Positions 44,971 to 64,000 of a stretch of DNA of 64,000 bases are shown here, piece after piece. The position numbers and the translations under genes are program-made. Below the pieces are notes generated by a model. That model was given only the letters and a program-made list of their open reading frames with translations. It searched no databases and was not told the origin of the DNA. Within the stretch, counting starts at the first letter, position 1, and each line of letters opens with the position of its first letter. Source of the DNA: Xiphias gladius (taxonomy: Eukaryota; Chordata; Actinopteri; Istiophoriformes; Xiphiidae); contig NC_053402.1 of the NCBI RefSeq assembly GCF_016859285.1, positions 7,584,531 through 7,648,530 of the forward strand, given 5' to 3'.

Positions 44971-45504
44971 AGAGTAGGTCAAATAGTTAGCATACAGAAG
45001 GAGTGCATAGGTAGTCACTTATAGTATTGTTGTATCATTTAGGGCAATTAAAGTCTAGCAGGCATACAGTATGGCCTCACTCCTAGCATGTTTTGCAGCA
45101 TTCAACACTCCAGCGACTGACTGTGTTTACCTACTTTGCTCATTTCAGGCTCCCCGGCAGACACCTATTTTCTAGGGAGCACAGGTGAGAGTCTTTGCTG
45201 GGAGGAGAGGCTGGACCATCCAGCCACTTCATCTCATCGTCACTATTTTGGGAGGTAACTGAAATGATGGTAGAAGTCCTAAATGTGACTCTCTCTTTCT
45301 TCATTTCTCACACTCTTTCTGTCTCTCAAAACCCTCTCTCTTCCCCGGTGAACCCCAGTCTATCACTCTTCTCTAGGCTCCTCCTAGCTTCTCTCTTCTT
45401 TATAACCCCTATATCTCTTTAGAGACGCTAGCCACGTGGCTGTAGGGATGCTTCTCATTCTACCGCTTTGGGTCAGACTGAAATAATATAATTTTGGAAG
45501 GATT

Positions 45505-45785
45505 GCTGTAAAATGTTGTAAAGACATTCATGTTCCCCAGAGGATGAACCCCTGTGACTGACCTTGTGACCTTGTGTGGCAGTCCCCTGGCTTTTCCTTT
45601 TTGGTTATGAGTGTAATGTCTAGCACCACTAGTAGGTCAAAGTTTTCACTTATCCTTTGAAAATTCTCAGCATTTACCGGGTGGACTGGCTCAAAATTTT
45701 CTACAGACATTCGTGGATCCCAGAGGATGTGCCCTAATGACTTTGGTGAGCCTCTGACTTTTCTTCTAGTGCCACCCTGAGGCCT
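45505..45785. repeat. Diverged tandem repeat, about 183-bp period, fish interspersed family
   Basis: Two diverged units share the AGACATTCATG/AGACATTCGTG core followed by CCCAGAGGATG (cores at 45522 and 45705). Each then has a segment like TGACTTTGGTGA and TCCCCTGGCTTTTCC/GCCTCTGACTTTTC. I recognise this as a common percomorph repeat. Confidence 0.7.
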
Positions 45786-47121
45786 CACAGAGTCGTCAGT
45801 TGTCTTGATGTAGGACTGTGTTGAATTTGTATATTCTCATTCACTGTTACATCATTCAAAGTGTTCACAGCAGCTGATTTTTCTTCAGAGAAGAACTTTG
45901 TAACTTGTAAGCTCTGCTTTTCCAACCTAGGTACCATCTAACTGCCAACCAGAGAATTGCATAAACATTGACAGGTCAGTGAAAGAGCTTAGATACTAAC
46001 AGACAGAGCTGCACTAATCTCATTCTTACACTTGAAAGACAGAAAGTTGTCTAATCCGACCAGAAATGCCACAGACACATTGAGTGAAGAGTTGATGTAT
46101 CACGAAGCAAAATAAGACTACTTTTATGGCAAACACGAAATGTGTTTGTGGTGCTGCTTTAGTCATGCATAGCACCCATCCTCCATCTCTGACCAGCTGA
46201 TAATGCCAGCAGTAGGGAGCGGGTGGGGATATGGACAGGAAAGGGAGTGCTGAAAGTCTCCTTACTGTACCTGGCAAGGTAATTGTTGAGTCATTGCAAT
46301 TAATCACCAACCCTATCAAACCCCTGCAGATATATTGTGGTCATTTTTTACTATGGGGCAATAAAAATCTCAACGCATCTTTAAGTCACTCCAGATAAGA
46401 TGTGCTTGTTAAAATGCCAAAATGTAAAATTTAAAGCCTGCACATCCCGGCTCGGTACAACAGTGGGAAAAAAAATGACAGTTGTTTTTTGGATTTGAGG
46501 TGTTTTTGTGATGTGAGAGCTAATCACACACGCCTACATTGAGGCTTTGCATAGTGAATCTTGCTTTCCATCTCCATGAGGCATTATAATTCAAGTTCAG
46601 CTAACATGGACATGATTTTGGATTTGATTTCCTGCGGGATGTTTTGCCTCTATCTTCCTTTCCAGAATTCCCTGCTCATTATTCATACATTTAAATACAT
46701 TTGCTCAAGGGACCTGCTCAGTACAAGCACAGTATAACTGAATATACACTGAAGAGCTTTGGAGGCTGCTGGAAGAATAAATGTCCATCTCAATGACAGT
46801 TCAGTGGCAGTTGCTTAGACAAGGGGGGTTTTTCTTCATTTACTTCCATCATCCAGATTTTCCGACCCGTCCCATTTCCCTGACCTCATATAATTATTAT
46901 GCATTGTGAAAGACATCCTCAATCTCACTGTTGATTTCACTAATAAAGGTTGGGAGAAAAAAAAAAAAACAGGAGCATTATAGTGGTACAGACCAGTTTG
47001 TGCTGTCTCTTAGTTGAACTGAAATGGGTACTAGTTCAGTCTGAACCTCTTTTTAATTTCACAGAACACAACAGCTTTGCTTGAGGGCACAGGACAAGAA
47101 GAGTATAATGGAATATCTTAC

Positions 47122-47331
47122 TTGACGAAGTCTCAGGCAGGTCCACTGTGCTTCTGCACAGTCCAGCATGAGCAGTGATGGTGTGTCAGGGTTGGGGGGT
47201 GGGGGAGCAGCCTCAGAGAGTAGCCTGAGAGAACCCTGAGGGGGCTGGATGCCATCAGACAAGGCTGTGCAGAGCGCCAGCAGCAGTATGAGTTGTAGAG
47301 GGGGCAGACCCCAACCCAACCATTTTACCAC
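47122..47331 (-). CDS. Candidate signal-peptide exon of an unrecognised secreted or membrane protein
   Basis: The open frame starts MVKWLGWGLPPLQLILLLAL and continues CTALSDGIQPPQ, a textbook signal peptide with a likely cleavage after ALS or SDG. A Pro-rich spacer and SLLMLDCAEAQWTCLRLRQ follow, and then a strong donor (CAA|GTAAGATA) after exactly 70 codons. The LDC-x2-A-x3-C spacing faintly resembles the first cysteines of GFR-alpha domains, but this alone is not diagnostic. A frame with signal peptide plus donor can occur by chance. No downstream exon could be linked with certainty. Confidence 0.3.
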
Positions 47332-49714
47332 ACAGTCACCATATGGCCCTGGTTTCTCAGGCAGACCTCTCCTCTCCTCTTCGAGATATTCCTGCTAGCC
47401 AGGAGAGTAAGAGCCAGCTCGTGTGTGACGGAAAGATCATGTATTTGAGAGTATGACAATGACAGCACTCCTGCGCAATGTGAAAGAAAGCAAAAAAGAG
47501 AGAGGAGAAAGACTCTATGGAGGTGCATGCGTTCAGAGAGAGAGCGAGACTAAAGAAAGGAGGTAGAGAGCCTGACAGACAGCCTGTGTGTGTTCACTAC
47601 AGTATGCTGACGGACTCAGTCAAAACTGCTGAGATGTGAGAGACATGCACAAGTGATGCAAGAAGTGGGAACTTCTCTTGCACATAAATACACTAGCCAA
47701 ATTAAATTCATCAAGAAAGTGATGTTCAAAATTCAGAGGTAAGCACAAGAAAGCTTAAAAAGACTCCACATGACATATGCGTGAAACTTATAGTTTTTTA
47801 TTATTAATACTCAACACTTCATTTTTCCATCATGTACAAAGAGAAAGAATAGTCTTATTTGAGCACTTATAATTGAAGATATCAGTATTATCCTTATTAG
47901 AAGTACCTTAATTATGTTTTTTTTCTTTTTTTGCAATTTTGTCATGACATGGTTAATTTTATTATTGAGATTAGTTTGATCATTTCCATACAAAAAAAGA
48001 AGGTAAATGTTTTCCCCAATATTCAGTATTTACACAACCTGTACAATTATTTGTTTTTGTGTGGTTTTCTGTTTGTATGGTGTAAAAATTTTGGTATTAT
48101 TTTAAAGAAAAGGGCCACAAAAAGAGAAAAGAATGGCCAAGAATAATATTATGTATATCATTATGTATACAATTGATACTATTCATATGTTACATTTTTG
48201 TCAACCCACAGTAAATTTAATCAGGCTATGTAGTTTCAGTGAAGATGTGTTTTCATAAACCTATTCACCTTGTGAAATACATTTAAGAGCAACCCCTTAT
48301 GTCATGTTATCAATAATTCATCCAGGTAAAGCGATCCACTCTCGAGTTATGAATGATAAAGATGGAAAACAGCAATATTAACAAACAAAACTGTACACAA
48401 TTTAATAAAAAAATTTATATGCATCAATATAAAGCAATATCAATACATATTAATCCTTGTACACACAGAAAGAACTTTAAAATATTAGTAAACAAGTTCT
48501 GTAATGAATTAGGGTGAAGTGGACAGTTATATGTTGCTAAATTACATGGACATTCAGAAAAAATCAATCATATTCACAGTATAATTCTTCCTTTCTGCAT
48601 GTGATGAAATCACACAAGTGACTCATTGATAAAAATTTGCAGAACAACTCAGTCACCATGAATGTTCGAAATGTTGGTTTGAAACAAACATGTCGAATAC
48701 CTTTCCTCCAAAACACAAAATGCAGAAATACATTTTCACAAGTCAGTTTAACCGGTAGATTGATCCCTGCAGCTGACCATGTCATGCTGTTATTTGGTCC
48801 CATGTGTCAGTACACCTGACAGAAAAACAAACATCAGCTGGGGTGGTATTTATATCCCCCACCTTCGGTATGTTCCAGCCCACTAACTCGCCACAGCCAT
48901 TTCTTGGGTTGTAAAAAATGTGACACAGTGTTTTGCTCTATATGAATCATTTGAACAAATGTGTTGTGGCATGCTCGTTTGCAGAGAAGGGAGGCTCGAC
49001 TTCCCAACCAGTAGCCGTAAACTGGCCCTAGCTAGCCTTCCAATGCAAGAAAACACAACAGGAACTGATGTATTGGCACACACAGTGTACAGTAAGAGAA
49101 ATTTCTGTTTGGTCATGCTGTTTATTTCAAATGAGGAGAATAAACGTGGTGGCTTGTATGAAAAATATGCAAACCTAACAGAGATTATGTGCACACAAAT
49201 ACATTTTTCACTTTTCAATCAACCCTCTTGACATGAAAGCGGCTGAGAAGAAAAACAGAAGACAGATGAATTTCTTGTCTCAGGGCTGGGGAGAAGATTA
49301 TAGAGACTTATTAGAATCAGTTCCACACAGAAGAAGAGCAGGGGGAAATAATTTCCAACTGCATGGGGACAAAATTGCATATGTACACCACGAATTAAAA
49401 ATTATATTTCTCATCTCATACAGGGAAACAAACAGTGCACCAAGTTGCACAAAACAAATGAGAATCCAAAGCATTTAAGTGCTTTCAGCTGTCAAATAAC
49501 ACAATTTAGCAATATGTGAGTTAAAATATAGCAACAGTTGATTAAATGTTTCACCTTTAATAAGGGGTTGCACAAATGCATTTCAGCATTTCAGTTTCAA
49601 ATGGATTCTCAATAAGATGAACTACACTCGTTCTTCTGCTGAAATCCTCAGCAATGTTGACAACATCAACACTGGGAAATCTCCAGTGTGCTTTTGTGTG
49701 TATACATGAGTTTA

Positions 49715-49750
49715 TATGTGTGTGTGTGTGTGTGTGTGACACACACACAT
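49715..49750. repeat. TG-to-AC switching dinucleotide palindrome
   Basis: About eleven TG units switch strand sense into five AC units (ATGTGTGTG...GACACACACAT), producing a self-complementary tract. Confidence 0.9.
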
Positions 49751-50814
49751 ACATCTTCCTTTACCACAGTGATGTCTATCCCAAACATAGAGAGGGAACA
49801 GGATAGGCTGGGCCAACAATGGCTCTATATTCTGTGTGCAATCACCATTAGAGCCCAGGTCAAAAAACGGGCAACAAAAACACAAATGTCTTGTAAATTT
49901 TTAACAAGAATTGCTTAAAAATGAAGGATCACAATATACTGCCTCTATATGCAAATATCATCTATGTATACATGTAATATTGTATTACATAAATGTGTAG
50001 ATAATTGAATTTATCTCAAAAAGCATGAAGAATAGCTTACCTTAAAAAGAGAGTATCTAACACAATTCAAGGGAAACTTAGCAAATACTCCTAAAGCTAA
50101 ACTTTCCCCTTTTATCACCAAACATCTACACCTACAATAAATTATCCTCAATTTCCAACACTTTAGTGAAAATAAGAAAAAGCATAATGCTTAACATAAT
50201 CAGTATACTGATTGGTATTGAACTATCATAATTAAGTAAACATGAGATTGAAAGAAAAAGAGGTTCAATTATATCACTTATGATTAGTAATATTTGTGTC
50301 TTAACTATATTTTGCATATTTTTGTTCACATATTTTTTGTTTTATGAATTTTTATTATTGTTTTGTTTATTTCTTAAATTGCTGTAAAACATATTGAAAG
50401 TTACATCCTGTCTGTCTGTTTACTGTACAAAGTGAAAAGAGTTTTAAATATGTTATTTACAAAGAAAAGATTTAACATACTAATGCTGACACTGATTGAT
50501 GCTCATCTTGCTTCTGCTCCTTCTTATTTCCTTGTCATTTCCCCGTTCTCCTGTCTCCTTTTTACACCTTCTTGCTGATAATGGTTGACCTGAACTTTCA
50601 AAATGTGTGCGTATAAAAATTCCAGAGATCCCAATGTATTTATTGGGAGAATCATTTATTGGTGGGTGTGAGGTGGGCCATGACTCTGTTTGATTTAAGG
50701 CTAACTCGATCGGTCTCACTTTGAAAGTGTTAACAGAGGCTGTTGAATATATGAATAGTTATCAGCAAGTTAAAAAAACAGCTGTTATCATTCAGTTGTG
50801 ATTTGCTTCCCTCT

Positions 50815-50862
50815 ACACACACACACACTAACACACACACACACACACACGGAAAGCGCGCC

Positions 50863-50956
<94 letters not shown>
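50815..50956. repeat. (AC)n microsatellite, long, one GC-rich interruption
   Basis: Short AC runs, a GGAAAGCGCGCCA interruption at about 50851, then around 45 uninterrupted AC units. Confidence 0.97.
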
Positions 50957-50958
<2 letters not shown>

Positions 50959-52446
50959 CCATCATGCATTTAGATAAGGGTATAAGATAGAAGTACGCAC
51001 TGACAAAGATCACACTAAACACTCCAGCAGCTCCAATCTCAGGCCAGCACTCCTGCGCGTCTCCTGCAGCCCTTGAACTTCTGACACCGCCAGCTAATCG
51101 AAGATCAAACCTTTTAAATAACTAATAGAGGCTCCTTTAGTCTGTACAGTAATATGTTGAGTCATCATCAGACAGCTGGGGGTGGGGGCGGGGGTGATGG
51201 AATGGTAAGGCATGTCTACTGAGTGCCTGAACCTACACTGCGTAAGAGGTCCTGTGCAATAAATGAGGCCTCTCCAGCTAAAAAGACTATCTACATTAGT
51301 CAAAGTAAAAAGCCTGAAAGCTTTTCGCAAGATGGCCGCCTTCCCGACGCCTCAGTCAGTGTTCAAGAGGCCTCTCTCAAATAGACATCCTCCTCAGCTC
51401 AAGCTTTTATCTGTATCATTGTCATGGGGCAACAACACTTCTACACATTTTGTAGCATTTCACCTACGTAAAAGAAAAAATCTTTCTATGTGCACCTCTC
51501 AGACTGCTTACGTGTGTGAAAAGTAATGCCTTCTACGAGATACTAGTAAGAGGCTGAAAAAAGTAAGTGCCTGGTGACTGTTGTTATGTAACCTGAATAA
51601 AAGAAGTGGTCTAAAGGCTGCCGTGCTGTGAAATAAGACCTATCGGTCTATCCGTGACAGTGGGACATCCTGAATACAACTGCTTCATAAAGCATTGCCC
51701 CTACTTGACATATGAAATTATTTTACGAAGTTATAAAACATCTCCAACAGCATCTTGTATCTAAACCATCATCGGCAGCATCTCTAGCCTGCTGTAAATG
51801 TTTACTGCAGTTTTGGCTCATAAATGTGAAGAGAACCCTGCAGCGGCATAAAAGCATGCTGGTCCGTCCTGGTGCTGCCGCGTTGAGGACCGGATGTGAA
51901 CTGGAGGACACATCCACTGGAGACCATTAAGGCACGTCCTTCCTCTCAGTATCTTCAGCTTCTGATGAAATGTGTTGTTCACAGTAACACAAGTTCAGAC
52001 CGACAAAAAATGTAATGTTTAAGAGTCTGTGCACTTGATTTGTGATGTCTTGAAACATCAAAAAAGGATCCGACAGCTCTGAACACATCTTTGAGATCCT
52101 GTTTTTTCCTCGAGGAGCAAAAAATAAAAAATAAAAATGAGCATGGAGTACAATATTCTACAGAAAACTGAAAAACAGGAGTTAAGGACTCAGTCTCTCT
52201 GGCTTGTTTGTTAAAGTAAGAAAAACGTTCCTGCTGCCACCAGGGGCAGACAGGATAAAACTAGAGATACTAAAGCAGTATTGAAATATTCTATCAACAG
52301 AACATAAAACAAGAAAAACTGAGTGATATCATAAGCTGTGTTATCATAATCAATACTAACATCTTTGCTATTCACAATGTTATCAATATTATTGTTGTTC
52401 TTATACCCTGTTTTTTCTATAAGAATATCTTATTATCATTCATGAT

Positions 52447-52452
52447 TTTATT
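52447..52452 (-). terminator. grin2b: Candidate proximal grin2b polyadenylation signal
   Basis: TTTATT on the + strand is AATAAA for grin2b, about 770 bases past its stop. Mammalian GRIN2B uses a far longer 3' UTR, so this may be unused or only a short-isoform signal. Confidence 0.25.
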
Positions 52453-53222
52453 TGTCATGGCAAACAAGCTTGGCTCTTTTGCCATCAGGGAAAAGGGAAA
52501 AGAGGAGAGAGGGAGAACAGAGGAGTGGGGCGACTGCAGGATGGAGAGAGAGATGGACAGGACAGGCCGTCTCCTTCCAGAGAGAGAGACAGAAAGAGAG
52601 AGAAGCACTGGTCACCTCCTGTGTCGTGGCTCTGCTAAATGTGACAATGTCTCCATTCTGTGGTGACACAGGGGCAGATGGGCAGTTCGCTTCTCTCTCC
52701 ACTCTCGCAGCCTTTCCTCATAAGCACTCAGCGGGAGCTCTCAGAACGCCATCAAATCGCTCCAGGCTCACACGTCCAATATCAAACTAAGACGAGGTGT
52801 CGTCTCTTTGAAATAATAACCAAGAACATTGGCTTCTGCCTCACTGGTGGATGAAATGATGGACTTGAGTTGAGTGCATTTGTGAGGTTGAGGGGAATGT
52901 TAATTGACTGTGTTTGGACTTAAAAGAAGAGTAGCTTTGGCCATTTCTGAGTGGGGATTAACATCCCACACCTCCTCAGGGTGTAATGTATTTTTACCAA
53001 GATTTTCTCACAAAAATCAAGACTTTTTTCCCTTAATCTTATTTTTCTATTTCACAGTCTCTACCTTTTTAGTCTTTTCTTTCTCTGTCTCTCATCTTGC
53101 TGTCTAAATATTGATTAGGTTTGCAGTGTGTTAAAATCATCCCTGATCTCCTAACACTGCATGCCTCAATTCCTCTCCTCCTTCACCCTTGCCAATGTCT
53201 GCTCCTCCTCCCCCTTTCTCTC

Positions 53223-63986
<10,764 letters not shown>

Positions 63987-64000
63987 CTAATGAAAAAGAG

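Larger units (their letters stand above)
35451..53222. other. Long largely non-coding interval between tcf20 and grin2b
   Basis: About 17.8 kb without a recognised gene family. It contains interspersed repeats (38340-38803, 42250-42545, 42702-43293, 45505-45785), microsatellites (36400, 41102, 41313, 43676, 49715, 50815), a perfect hairpin (41851-41897) and low-confidence exon candidates (47331-47122 and about 44970-44800 on the - strand; 45149-45184 on the + strand). The right part, below 53223 on the - strand, must contain the grin2b 3' UTR, which is very long in mammals. The stretch 47790-50420 is AT-rich and almost free of repeats. Confidence 0.6.

Noticed and set aside
52452-52790. Overlapping frames on both strands around 52440-52800
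   Set aside because: GA/CT-rich low-complexity sequence downstream of grin2b; no domain and no splice support.

Overview
This window is nuclear DNA from a ray-finned fish, most likely a percomorph teleost. The evidence is spliced vertebrate genes with fairly short introns, long (AC)n microsatellites, Tc1- and hAT-type DNA transposons, and several interspersed repeat families that I recognise from percomorph genomes. There are no operons, CRISPR arrays, phage or bacterial genes. I did not find a convincing new biological system. The strongest odd signals are a PMP22-family protein without its usual loop cysteines, two foldback sequences, and an unassigned signal-peptide-like exon.

Layout. Positions 1-7680 hold no gene I can support. 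Positions 7681-10142 (+) encode a complete four-exon epithelial membrane protein (emp1 by synteny, emp2-like in parts of its sequence). Positions 11908-18051 (-) encode a complete five-exon gsg1, tail-to-tail with emp1; a decayed Tc1 element sits in its last intron. Positions 19283-20058 hold a hAT-like element. Positions 23717-31785 (-) encode tcf20, with one giant coding exon plus three small 3' exons, a separate 3'UTR exon starting at 22438, a 5'UTR acceptor at 32993, and a CpG-rich first exon and promoter near 35097-35450. Positions 35450-53222 are mostly non-coding, with repeats, microsatellites and two low-confidence exon candidates of an unknown gene (47331-47122 and about 44970-44800, - strand). 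Positions 53223-63986 (-) hold the last three coding exons of grin2b; the 5' part of that gene lies beyond the right edge.

The exon chains were built by hand from reading frames, GT/AG sites, codon phase and remembered family motifs. In all four genes the phases close exactly: emp1 162 aa, gsg1 364 aa, tcf20 2478 aa, grin2b last 762 aa plus two upstream exons.

Functional theme. grin2b encodes a glutamate-gated NMDA receptor subunit. gsg1 is a claudin-like relative of the AMPA-receptor auxiliary protein GSG1L. emp1 is a tetraspan membrane protein, and tcf20 is a nuclear chromatin co-regulator. In human, GSG1, EMP1 and GRIN2B are neighbours on 12p13.1 while TCF20 is on 22q13.2, so this fish segment joins two blocks that are separate in human.
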